Below, in pieces: positions 1-7,328 of a stretch of 12,388 bases of DNA. A program made the position numbers and the translations under genes. The DNA comes from Anaerolineales bacterium (GTDB taxonomy: Bacteria; Chloroflexota; Anaerolineae; Anaerolineales; UBA4823): contig JAFGBV010000222.1 in the NCBI GenBank assembly GCA_016932955.1, forward strand, positions 1-12,388, in the 5' to 3' direction. Within the stretch, counting starts at the first letter, position 1; each line of letters starts with the position of its first letter. The notes under the pieces were generated by a model. That model searched no databases. It saw only the letters and a program-made list of their open reading frames with translations, and was not told where the DNA came from.

Positions 1-1329
1 GAAGCCACCTTTGTCATGCGCAACCAGGGAGAGACCGGCGAGGCTTTTGACGTCTGGTTCCCTGCCTGGCTTCCCGAATATCCTTACTATGCCCCTACCG
101 CTGGCGTAGAAAAACTGGCTGCCTGGGTCAATGACGTGCCTGTGCAGTTGACGTACTACGAACACATGTCAGAATCGACGTGGAGTGGTCCCCTTCCCTG
201 GGCGACCTGGTTTGTCGATTTTCCCCCAGGCGAGGATGTTGTCATCCGCGTAACCTATGACGCGCTGCCCTCTGGCGACCGGCCTTATGGGACATTCTAT
301 TACGTCCTCGAAACCGGTGCAGATTGGTATGGGTCGATCGGCACAGGAACCGTCACGCTGCGTTTGCCCTATGGCGTTAATGAAACGAACACTGCGCTCA
401 ACCCTGAATCGAGAGGGGTTTTGAATGATACCAGCCCCAACCCCGCCGGTTACACTACCTCGGGCACAGATGTGATCTGGCAGTTCAGCGATCTGGAGCC
501 GACCGCGCAGGATAACATCCGCTTGACCGTGATGCTCCCCGATGTGTGGCTGGAGATCGAGGCGGCGCAGAAAGATGCTGTCGAGAACCCCGATTCCGCC
601 GCTGTTCAAACACGCCTGGGCAACACCCTGATGGCTGGGCTGCAGCGTTTCAAGATCTCCTACCAGCATCAGGGCAATAGTGCTGCCCTCGCCGCCCAGG
701 CGAGGCAAGCCTTCGCCCGCGCCCTCGAGCTGGACCCCCAGGGCATGGGAGTGGAAGATTTGGTTACCTACCTCACCCTGCTCTTTTGGGATGGCGAGTA
801 TGATATCTCAACCGTGCCCGATGACCTGCTCCTGCTGCTCGGCGAGGCGATGGACCGCAGCCCGCAGGATGTGGAGGCAGTCGTCAATTACCTGGGCATC
901 CTCTATTTTGATTGGGATATCAAGTATTACGGCGATTTATCTAATGCGCCGCGCCCATCAGCCGCACTGCTGGGGATATTGGACAAGGCCATCCAGTACG
1001 ATAGCGAGAATCCACCATTGTGGCTCCGCGAGGAGTGGAGCAATCTTGGGCCTCCTGCAACCATTGCGCCTGAAAATTCTCCCACCGCGGTACCCTCGCC
1101 CGTCCCTACCCAGGAGCCGCCTCCTCCGCCAACCACCACTTCTACACCACAGCCTGTTGAGCCGCCTTCCCCCACCGCGCCGCCCCCTGCAGCCACTGCA
1201 CCCCCCTCCCCTGCACCGCCCGCCGCAGAATCGCCCTCCAGCCTGCCGCAAGGGGGCATCGTGGCGATCATTGTTGGTGTGGTCCTTCTGGTTGCCGGGC
1301 TGCTTTTGCGCCGCCGCAAACAGGCATGA
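1..1329 (+). CDS. Membrane-anchored surface protein, DUF4424-like with helical repeats (5' partial)
   Basis: The reading frame is open from base 1, so the first in-frame ATG (base 16) is internal; the true start and any signal peptide lie outside the window. The visible 442 residues have four parts. Residues 1-185 are a beta-rich region whose patterns (TFVMRNQGE, WFVDFPPGEDV, YVLETGADWYGSIG) resemble DUF4424-type extracellular domains, an impression from memory. Residues 185-345 are helical and TPR-like (AFARALELDPQ). Residues 350-415 are a Pro/Thr/Ser-rich stalk. A final hydrophobic helix is followed by RRRKQA, the usual order for a protein held outside the cell by its C-terminus. LPQGG precedes the helix but is not a sortase LPXTG motif. 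Function is unknown. It stops at TGA 1327-1329 and converges on the DUF3592 gene with a 21-bp gap that shows no clear terminator. Confidence 0.82.
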   Translation, partial: EATFVMRNQGETGEAFDVWFPAWLPEYPYYAPTAGVEKLAAWVNDVPVQLTYYEHMSESTWSGPLPWATWFVDFPPGEDVVIRVTYDALPSGDRPYGTFYYVLETGADWYGSIGTGTVTLRLPYGVNETNTALNPESRGVLNDTSPNPAGYTTSGTDVIWQFSDLEPTAQDNIRLTVMLPDVWLEIEAAQKDAVENPDSAAVQTRLGNTLMAGLQRFKISYQHQGNSAALAAQARQAFARALELDPQGMGVEDLVTYLTLLFWDGEYDISTVPDDLLLLLGEAMDRSPQDVEAVVNYLGILYFDWDIKYYGDLSNAPRPSAALLGILDKAIQYDSENPPLWLREEWSNLGPPATIAPENSPTAVPSPVPTQEPPPPPTTTSTPQPVEPPSPTAPPPAATAPPSPAPPAAESPSSLPQGGIVAIIVGVVLLVAGLLLRRRKQA

Positions 1330-1350
1330 GATTGGGACACCCCCTTATGA

Positions 1351-1866
1351 TCACTTTAAATTGTTGATGATCCCTACAGCCAGCCCGCAGGTGATACAGG
1401 CCCCAATTGCCAGGCATACCAGACCGACGATCATCCCCCATCGTGAACCTCCCGCTGTCCGTTCCAGCACCGCCTCACTGGGATTCTGCGGGTTGTAATA
1501 GACACTCGCTTGACTCCCGACCGGGAAGTGGGCTAAATACGCCTCAGCTTTCTGAGGGCTGTTGTACCCGATAACCCCGCCAAAAGAGATGCGCTTGCTG
1601 GTGTAGGCTTGCCCATTCACCTGGTAAGCATAATGCACTGACGGGTAATAGGCATAGCGCCTGCGATCATCATCATCAACGCTGACGCTTTCTTTTACCT
1701 CTGCGTTGGTTATCTGACCGGCCGTAGAAGACCAGGATAGGCTGTCCTGCGCCTTTTGGCGGCTGCGCAAACTGGAGAAGATCAGGAAAATCCCAATCCC
1801 CCATGACGCGAGGATGAATATTCCTCCACACAATACCGCGAAAGCCAGCGGGCCAAAGTTTGTCAT
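1351..1866 (-). CDS. DUF3592 domain membrane protein
   Basis: This 171-residue protein has an N-terminal membrane helix (about residues 7-31), a soluble beta-rich middle, and a second helix near residues 143-165. The middle carries DUF3592 signatures: W..TAGQI near the first helix, YYPSVHYAYQVNGQAY, FGG..GYNSPQKAEAY, and FPVGSQASVYYNPQNPSEAVLE. The biochemical role of DUF3592 proteins is not known; they are common as single-domain membrane proteins. The ATG is well supported by a strong GGAGG seven bases upstream. The gene is transcribed divergently from the c-di-AMP receptor pair and convergently with the surface protein, so it is probably monocistronic. Confidence 0.85.
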   Translation of the reverse strand: MTNFGPLAFAVLCGGIFILASWGIGIFLIFSSLRSRQKAQDSLSWSSTAGQITNAEVKESVSVDDDDRRRYAYYPSVHYAYQVNGQAYTSKRISFGGVIGYNSPQKAEAYLAHFPVGSQASVYYNPQNPSEAVLERTAGGSRWGMIVGLVCLAIGACITCGLAVGIINNLK

Positions 1867-1923
1867 TTCTCCACCTCCTTATAAAACTCCTATTTATTCA
1901 CGGCAATATGCCTCAAAAGTGTG

Positions 1924-1936
1924 TATAATCAGTATA
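1924..1936 (+). promoter_or_regulatory. -10 element of a probable leaderless promoter
   Basis: A perfect TATAAT sits at 1924-1929, six bases before the ATG at 1936. Transcription normally starts six to seven bases after the -10 element, which would put +1 on or next to the A of that ATG. No Shine-Dalgarno sequence precedes the ATG. No good -35 box is visible 16-18 bases upstream. The leaderless reading is inference. Confidence 0.55.
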
Positions 1937-2274
1937 TGACAGCCCCAATTGACCACTTGGCTTTCATCATCACAACCGGATTGCAATCTGCGGAATTGGA
2001 GCAGGGTATGCGCCAGGCCGGTCTGTTTTTTACCCATATTGATAGTTCAGGCGGTGTGCTGTACGAGCCAAGTGTTTGCCTGCTCACCGGCTTGCCTGGT
2101 GAGCGGCTGCCAGAACTAATGGAGCTGATACGGCAGTATTGTCAGCCTTACCACCAATTTATCCCTACCCATTTGAATGTGCACCCGCATATTGCGCCTT
2201 TGCCTATGGTTGAGACAGAGATGGGCGGGGCAGTTGTTTTTATTATCGAAGTTGATCGCTTTGAGCAGCTATGA
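1936..2274 (+). CDS. Divergent cyclic-di-AMP receptor-like (DarA/PstA, PII-like) protein
   Basis: The start chosen is the ATG at 1936, giving 112 residues; an in-frame GTG at 1921 is rejected because it overlaps the -10 hexamer. The C-terminal part (TEMGGAVVFIIEVDRFEQL) closely follows the end of classical DarA/PstA proteins, and the segment before it is long, as in the extended B-loop of that family. The family folds as a PII-like trimer and binds cyclic di-AMP at subunit interfaces. The region that should carry the ligand motif is altered: SSGGVLYEPSV stands where family members have (S/T)TGGFLRxGN(T/A)T. Binding may therefore be lost or changed. The gene overlaps the next one by ATGA, so the two are translationally coupled and the products may interact. 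Confidence 0.8.
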   Translation: MTAPIDHLAFIITTGLQSAELEQGMRQAGLFFTHIDSSGGVLYEPSVCLLTGLPGERLPELMELIRQYCQPYHQFIPTHLNVHPHIAPLPMVETEMGGAVVFIIEVDRFEQL

Positions 2275-2549
2275 ATGATACACCGATGAAACTAATGATC
2301 GCCATTGTTCGCGAGCCAGACGACGTAGATGTGATTCGGGCGCTGGTGGAGCATGGATTCCGGGTTACTCGTGTGGCAAGCACAGGCGGATTTTTACGCC
2401 GCGGGAATGCAACGCTGATGATCGGCTTAGAAGCCCAAAAAGTAGACGAGGTATTCGAACTGTTACACCAAACTTGCCACCCCGCGGAGGGTGAGGAGCA
2501 CCGTGCCACTGTCTTCGTCGCGAATTTGCCCTCCTTCGAATATATCTAG
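2271..2549 (+). CDS. darA: Cyclic-di-AMP receptor (DarA/PstA family, PII-like), short-loop form
   Basis: This 92-residue protein starts MKLMIAIVREPD from its second Met and contains FRVTRVASTGGFLRRGNA, which matches the ligand-binding stretch of DarA/PstA c-di-AMP receptors: Arg and Thr of FRxT, then Phe-Leu and Asn of GGFLRxGN. The ending (ATVFVANLPSFEYI) matches the last strand of the family. It is shorter than the roughly 109-residue Staphylococcus PstA because the B-loop before that strand is reduced to about ten residues. The start used is the ATG at 2271, which overlaps the previous stop; the ATG at 2286 fits the family N-terminus equally well. Downstream targets of these receptors are not known. 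Its stop codon overlaps that of the opposing gene. Confidence 0.88.
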   Translation: MNDTPMKLMIAIVREPDDVDVIRALVEHGFRVTRVASTGGFLRRGNATLMIGLEAQKVDEVFELLHQTCHPAEGEEHRATVFVANLPSFEYI

Positions 2550-2806
2550 CCTTCCCCGCTCGATTGCGGACTCTCCTCGATACCCAAATGTGAAAGCACC
2601 AATGAGAGCGGCCAATGGCGGTGCTCTTCGAAAGCCTTACGCGCATCAGCCAGGGCACGTAATTGCTCCTCCCGGTTACGCACAAAATGGCGGCGGATCA
2701 CTCTTGCCTGTAGGTTTTCGGCGATAGAGAAATTGGTGCCGTTGCTGCTTTCGATGGCATCCTGCACAAATTGGTTTAAGTACTCTCGATAGACTTTAAC
2801 ATTCAT
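2546..2806 (-). CDS. Small helical protein of unknown function, last gene of the glgA operon
   Basis: The protein has 86 residues from ATG 2806 (MNVKVYREYLNQFVQDAIES). The open frame extends 22 codons further upstream, but that extension lies inside the preceding gene and lacks its hydrophobic or start features. The product is soluble, mostly helical and charged (FVRNREEQLRALADARKAF), with no cysteine and no membrane segment. I do not recognise the family. The start lies one base after the TGA of the upstream membrane-protein gene, with only a weak Shine-Dalgarno sequence, which points to translational coupling and a shared function. The TAG stop (2548-2546) overlaps the opposing receptor gene's stop in a CTAG. 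Confidence 0.68.
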   Translation of the reverse strand: MNVKVYREYLNQFVQDAIESSNGTNFSIAENLQARVIRRHFVRNREEQLRALADARKAFEEHRHWPLSLVLSHLGIEESPQSSGEG

Positions 2807-2807
2807 T

Positions 2808-3956
2808 TCACTCTTGCTCCTCAGACGCAGCCAAAGGTGCCTCTTTGGCGGATCGCCGGCGCAGGAGCGCAAAAACAGCCAGCGCCAGTCCCACCAGAAT
2901 CAACACCAAGGCCTGCCACATCAGCGGGCGGAAAACCTCCGCCGCCAGGCGCAGGATGGAACGGGTGGCCTCCTGCATCACCAGTTCAGGGGTTTCGCTG
3001 AGCGGCCCAGCGGCCAGGATATTGGTGATCAGCCAGCGATAGGTCAAGGCCGGCAGCAGGGTGAGCACGCCTCCCACCATCAGCGGGAAACCGATCCAGC
3101 GCCCCAATCCCTCCAGTGAGCGCACCACCAACGCAGCCAGGATCAGAGCGAGTGCCAATGGCACCAGCCAGGCAATCCCGGCCCAAAAGCGAATACTGCG
3201 CAAGGTTTGCTTGAGCGCCTCTGGACCAACCCCGGCCGTATCCTCCACCTGTGCCAGCTCCTCAGTCAGCGCAAATTCGTTGGGGATATTATTGACCACA
3301 TCTTGTAGGGAGGCAAGATAATCATTGAATTGATCCTCATGCCAGGGATCAGGGAAATTGCACAGGTTGTAGAGCACCTCTGTTCCCGAGGGGGCAGCAG
3401 CCAGGCGGCTTTGGAAATCTTCGATCTCTTCTTGTGTGCACGGCTCGAGGTTTTTAAAAGTGATCACGATACAATTCGAGCCGTGCTGGCCGTTGACCCG
3501 TTCTTTGAAAGTCTGCATCTTCCAGGTAATTTGCGGCACCCGATCGTTTGTGTCAATCCATTTATACACCCCGTCCACCGTCACAGAAGTCCACTCGGTC
3601 AAGATCTCCGCCGGCAGCACCTCGGATTTGATCTCGCGCCAGTCATCTCGATCCAGGTAAGACATCAGCAGCACAACATCCGGCTCGCTGATGCCGGTCA
3701 TTGCTTCGCCCGTGGCAACGCGCTCCTCAGCGCGCCGGTCAGAATACCATTCCAACGCCACTGGGATCAGATCGGAGTTGACGACTTCATCGGTTATGAT
3801 ACGTTTGACCAGCTCGACGTTGAAGATCGCTCGTCCCAGGTCAAAAGCAAAGAGGCTGATCGGCAGCGCCACCACCAGTAGCACTGCGACGATCAAAGCC
3901 ACAGTTTTCAGACAGCCAGAGGAAGATTTCTGTGCGGTTCCCTTTTGCTCAGACAT
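2808..3956 (-). CDS. Four-helix membrane protein with large extracytoplasmic domain, unknown function
   Basis: This is a 382-residue protein with predicted membrane helices near residues 17-38, 257-278, 286-310 and 344-365. A domain of about 215 residues lies between helices 1 and 2. Lysines and arginines before helix 1 and after helix 4 place both ends in the cytoplasm and the large domain outside. That domain holds three cysteines (about 162, 173, 199), so one disulfide is possible. Its segment around residues 45-130 is helical and acidic. I do not recognise a named family; it looks like a lineage-restricted conserved protein. The ATG at 3956 has GGAGG eight bases upstream. It follows glgA by 21 bases and is coupled to the 86-residue gene. 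Confidence 0.82.
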   Translation of the reverse strand: MSEQKGTAQKSSSGCLKTVALIVAVLLVVALPISLFAFDLGRAIFNVELVKRIITDEVVNSDLIPVALEWYSDRRAEERVATGEAMTGISEPDVVLLMSYLDRDDWREIKSEVLPAEILTEWTSVTVDGVYKWIDTNDRVPQITWKMQTFKERVNGQHGSNCIVITFKNLEPCTQEEIEDFQSRLAAAPSGTEVLYNLCNFPDPWHEDQFNDYLASLQDVVNNIPNEFALTEELAQVEDTAGVGPEALKQTLRSIRFWAGIAWLVPLALALILAALVVRSLEGLGRWIGFPLMVGGVLTLLPALTYRWLITNILAAGPLSETPELVMQEATRSILRLAAEVFRPLMWQALVLILVGLALAVFALLRRRSAKEAPLAASEEQE

Positions 3957-3977
3957 AGCGATATCCTCCAGTTTTTT

Positions 3978-5453
3978 TCATTTTTCTCTGGCAGCCCGGG
4001 CGCGGGCATACAGATCCACGTATTGTTTGGCGCTCTTTGCCCAAGAGAAATCCTGCGCCATAGCGCTCCGGATCATCTGGGCTATGTGTTGCTTGCGGTC
4101 ATAGTAGGTGCTGATGGCCCACCCAATTGTATAGTACACCGCCTCGGCGCTGGGTTCCCGGAATTTGAAGCCCGTCCCGCTTCCATCCGCTTCACGATAT
4201 TGCTCTACAGTGTCATCCAGGCCGCCGGTGGCGCGCACGATCGGCAGTGTGCCATATTTCAACGAATAGATCTGGTTTAACCCACAGGGCTCATACAGGG
4301 ATGGCATGATGAAGAAGTCTGCACCGGCCTCGATCATGTGTGCCAGCTCGTTGTTATAACCGATGTGGCTGCCCACCAGGCCGGGATAGCGCGCCGACAA
4401 AGCGCTAAAATAATGTTCCAGGTGTTTTTCCCCCGCGCCCAGGATCGCAAATTGTACGCGCATATTCTCCAGAACGCTTTCCATTACCTGTGCCAGCAGG
4501 TGCAACCCTTTTTGATCGACCAAGCGGCTGACAGCGCCGATAATGGGAATATCAGTGGTCTCTTCGAGCATAAAGCGCCGCTGTAATTCGCGTTTGCAGA
4601 TTGCTTTACCGCTCAGATCAGCATTGCTGTAGTGAGCCGGGATATGCGAGTCGCTGGCCGGGTTCCATTCATCATAGTCTACGCCATTAAGGATCCCCAC
4701 ATAGCGATCCCCTTTGTTGTTCAAATAAGGCGCCAAACCCTGCCCTCCAATGGGTGTGCGCGTCTCATTGGCGTAGGTAGGGCTGACCGTATTGACAATA
4801 TCGGCATATTGGATGCCGCCTTTCAAAAAATTTATCTGCCCATGATCCTCAAATTTGTCTGAGGTGAAATTCCCCCACTGCAATCCCAGGTAGTCATAGT
4901 GGTTGGCGCTGTAAACGCCCTGGTAGGCAATATTGTGAATGGTTAGCACACTGGCTGCGCTTCCCAGCACGGGGTCGTCCCAGTGCCAGATCTTCAAATA
5001 GGCTGGCGCCAGGGCAGTTTGCCAATCATGCACGTGAACAATATCTGGAGAATAACTAAGATCGCGGCAGGCTTGCAACCCGGCGCGGGTCAGAAAGCCG
5101 AAACGACGCGGGTTGTCCGGGTAGTCATGGAAGTCCGCATCGTGGTATAACCCCCAGCGATCAAAGTATTGATTCGACTCAATAAAGTAAACCGGCACTC
5201 CCTCGCGGTGTGATACATGCACCGAGCACCATTCTTCCTTATTTCCCATCCATACGCCCAACGGGCTGAGAGCCGGCTGTAAACCGAAACGCTGCCCATC
5301 GATCGATGCATACTTGGGCATGATCACGATCACTTCATGCCCCAATGCCATGAGCGCCCTGGGCAGAGCGCCGGTCACATCTGCCAGGCCTCCCGTTTTG
5401 GCAAAAGGCGCACATTCTGAAGCAATCATCGCAATTTTGAGCGATTTTTTCAT
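3978..5453 (-). CDS. glgA: Glycogen synthase (ADP-glucose type, GT5)
   Basis: GlgA transfers glucose from ADP-glucose to the non-reducing end of growing alpha-1,4-glucan in the cytoplasm. The 491-residue length is close to the usual 470-490. Motifs appear in the GT5 order: KTGGLADV at residues 19-26 (the ADP-glucose-binding KxGGL), HDWQT at 142-146, TIHNIAYQG at 171-179, ILNGVDYDEWNP at 254-265, SRLVDQKG at 309-316, and PSLYEPCGLNQIYSLKYG at 384-401, followed by TGGLDDTV. The last region carries the catalytic-site Glu (388) and Cys (390). Nothing is truncated. The ATG at 5453 has GAGGG upstream, and 21 bases separate it from the preceding TPR-protein gene. No other glycogen gene (glgB, glgC, glgP) is in the window. 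Confidence 0.97.
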   Translation of the reverse strand: MKKSLKIAMIASECAPFAKTGGLADVTGALPRALMALGHEVIVIMPKYASIDGQRFGLQPALSPLGVWMGNKEEWCSVHVSHREGVPVYFIESNQYFDRWGLYHDADFHDYPDNPRRFGFLTRAGLQACRDLSYSPDIVHVHDWQTALAPAYLKIWHWDDPVLGSAASVLTIHNIAYQGVYSANHYDYLGLQWGNFTSDKFEDHGQINFLKGGIQYADIVNTVSPTYANETRTPIGGQGLAPYLNNKGDRYVGILNGVDYDEWNPASDSHIPAHYSNADLSGKAICKRELQRRFMLEETTDIPIIGAVSRLVDQKGLHLLAQVMESVLENMRVQFAILGAGEKHLEHYFSALSARYPGLVGSHIGYNNELAHMIEAGADFFIMPSLYEPCGLNQIYSLKYGTLPIVRATGGLDDTVEQYREADGSGTGFKFREPSAEAVYYTIGWAISTYYDRKQHIAQMIRSAMAQDFSWAKSAKQYVDLYARARAAREK

Positions 5454-5474
5454 CTGCCGGTCCCTCAGGCCTTG

Positions 5475-7196
5475 CTAACCTCTTTGGCGCAGGATAGTGG
5501 TCCTGGGAGGGCGCAAGATGGTTATGAGCAACCAGCCCACTGCCCCCAGCAAGAGCAGCCCGCCCAGCACAGGCACAGCGCAAGGCCCAAATTGAACAAG
5601 CAATTGCATCAACTGTACCTGCGTAGCGCTGACCGGGGTGCCCAGCCCATTCTCGATCACACTCAGCACAACGAACCAACAGGTGATCGTCAAAACCAGG
5701 ATGAGTGCCATCAGAGCAAGGGGCACCCAGGAAGTTGCCAGAAAACTAGCCCTTTTTGTGCTCCGCATCAACCGGCCGCGCGACTTTGCGTGTAATTCAT
5801 TGAAGATCTCATCCCGGATTTTTGCTGAGCTGTATACAAGGTCCACAAACGGTGTGCCCTGCTCGGCGCGGCGCTCGATCTTCAGCACTGTATCATTTGT
5901 CGCAGCCTGTGCCGAGAGGATATCTTCCAGGCGAACGATGATCGCCTGGCTCATCACCTCGTCATCGGGAACATCTCCGCGTTCAATCTGCTCTTGAACC
6001 CGCCGCAGCACGCTGCGGCTGGGGTTGGTGATTACTATGCCGTCTTCTGAGACAACCGTCAGCCGGCTCGTATTGGACTTGGGATCGCCCCAAACGCGCT
6101 GCTCGTCAGATGGTGCAGCCTCCAGGCGAGTGTCTGGAGCTTGAAGATCTGATCCGGTGGTTCTGGGTTCTGGGGATGCTGAAGTCTGGTAATCTGCCAA
6201 CGCGTCTAAACTGGTCGCTCCAAATGCTCCCTCTCCAAACTCCAGACCCTGCTCCTGGTCTAAGAAGGCTCCTTGCGCTCCCCCTGAGAAAGGAGCCGAA
6301 TATGGATCGGGTTGCTGCACGCCCTGTTCAAAAAAGCCCGGTGTTTCGCTCATCACATCCGGCAACGGCTCGGGGTGATCTTCATCGCCCTCCGGAAGGA
6401 TCTGTGCCAAGAAAATGTCACCGCGGGAGTTCATCTCGTCGAATGAAAAAGTGGCATCATCATCACCCCCGGGGCCAAACGGCCCGAATGTTGCTTCGCT
6501 GCTGGTGCCGAGTGAAGGGTCATCGAAAGATTCAAAATCTCCCACCCCGTTGCGGAAGAAATCCTGCAGGCTGGCATCATCAAAAGGTGCAGTATAGTTT
6601 GCGGGCTTTTCCTGTTCTACACCCTGCGTGGAGAAAAAGTCAAACTCTTCCACTGCCTCATCGCCGCTCCGTAAGCTTGGCAAAGCTCCCTGCAGGTGGC
6701 TGGTTTCCTGTTCTTCGGTAAGGAAAGAAAAGATTTCCGGCGCCAGGGTTGGCATCTCTTCCACCGGCGTGGATGCGGGTTCAATACTACCCAGAGTTTC
6801 TGAAAGGAAAGAAAACGCCGACTCTTCTTGATCATCCTCCTCTGCCAGGAAAGAAAACGCTGATTCACTGCTTTCCACAGCCTCCGAATAAGTTGGGAAC
6901 AATGGCGCAATGGGAGGTGGTTGGGCTGGGGCAGGGGGTTCGGGTTGTGAGGAAGGCTGGCTCTTGGTGTGTAATTTCTCAAGGCCTCTGATTGCCTGTT
7001 GGTTTTGTGGGTTGATCTTCAATATCCGTTCCAGGCAATCCTTGCGTTGCTGGTCGGTCTCCACTACACCTGACATCCACAGCCAGGCAGTCTCGCTGTT
7101 GGGATTCTCGCGCAGCACCTCTCCAATGAGCTTCTTGCCGCCTTGTTTGTCACCCGATTTGATCCGGGCAATTGCCTCTTGCAGTTTATCTGCCAT
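5475..7196 (-). CDS. TPR/disordered membrane protein with repeated FSFL motifs
   Basis: This 573-residue protein opens a four-gene operon. Residues 1-75 form a TPR-like helical pair (SGDKQGGKKLIGEVLRENPNSETAWLWMSGV...NPQNQQAIRGL). Residues 78-365 are a long acidic, Pro/Ser/Gln-rich region that is probably disordered. Within it the motif FSFL recurs (114-117, 128-131, 156-159, the first two inside identical ESAFSFL blocks 14 residues apart), and looser copies EEFDFF and ATFSFDE follow. Residues 368-480 look folded (VWGDPKSNTSRLTVVSEDG, then helices). Two membrane helices near 490-512 and 540-561 end in a basic tail, so nearly the whole chain should face the cytoplasm, tethered to the membrane. 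It has AGGAGG four bases before the ATG. Function is unknown; a scaffold role is inference. Confidence 0.85.
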   Translation of the reverse strand: MADKLQEAIARIKSGDKQGGKKLIGEVLRENPNSETAWLWMSGVVETDQQRKDCLERILKINPQNQQAIRGLEKLHTKSQPSSQPEPPAPAQPPPIAPLFPTYSEAVESSESAFSFLAEEDDQEESAFSFLSETLGSIEPASTPVEEMPTLAPEIFSFLTEEQETSHLQGALPSLRSGDEAVEEFDFFSTQGVEQEKPANYTAPFDDASLQDFFRNGVGDFESFDDPSLGTSSEATFGPFGPGGDDDATFSFDEMNSRGDIFLAQILPEGDEDHPEPLPDVMSETPGFFEQGVQQPDPYSAPFSGGAQGAFLDQEQGLEFGEGAFGATSLDALADYQTSASPEPRTTGSDLQAPDTRLEAAPSDEQRVWGDPKSNTSRLTVVSEDGIVITNPSRSVLRRVQEQIERGDVPDDEVMSQAIIVRLEDILSAQAATNDTVLKIERRAEQGTPFVDLVYSSAKIRDEIFNELHAKSRGRLMRSTKRASFLATSWVPLALMALILVLTITCWFVVLSVIENGLGTPVSATQVQLMQLLVQFGPCAVPVLGGLLLLGAVGWLLITILRPPRTTILRQRG

Positions 7197-7242
7197 GAGG
7201 CCTCCTTTTCATAATTATAACTGAACGGTCTACAACATAACC

Positions 7243-7271
7243 ATCCGAAAATCTCTCCCAAATTTTCGGAT
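7243..7271. repeat. Perfect 10-bp inverted repeat between the EcfT gene and the glgA operon
   Basis: ATCCGAAAAT at 7243-7252 is followed after nine bases (7253-7261) by ATTTTCGGAT at 7262-7271. It lies 16 bases downstream of the candidate minus-strand -10 element, so it would fall in the 5' leader or act as an operator for the 7196 gene. Neither side has a run of U, so a classical terminator for the EcfT operon is less likely but not excluded. Confidence 0.6.
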
Positions 7272-7286
7272 AGGTTCTACACCTGT

Positions 7287-7316
7287 ATTTTATCCTTGAA
7301 ACCTGTTCAAAAGCAA
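7287..7316 (-). promoter_or_regulatory. Candidate sigma-70-like promoter of the glgA operon
   Basis: On the minus strand a -35-like TTGCTT (7316-7311) and a -10-like TAAAAT (7292-7287) are separated by 18 bases. Initiation would be near 7280, giving a leader of about 85 bases that contains the inverted repeat. A second TATAAT occurs closer to the gene but lacks a -35 box and would leave only a very short leader. Confidence 0.4.
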
Positions 7317-7328
7317 GAGCAAGATTGC

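Noticed and set aside
927..1340. Long minus-strand and alternate-frame open frames over the proline-rich stalk, and many similar frames elsewhere.
   Set aside because: They are Gly/Arg- or Pro-rich shadows of GC-rich coding sequence, without ribosome binding sites or family features.
1878..1906. TTGCCG-17-TATAAG on the minus strand as a promoter for the DUF3592 gene.
   Set aside because: The -10 box overlaps the GGAGG of the same gene, so the transcript would lose its ribosome binding site; the true promoter is uncertain.
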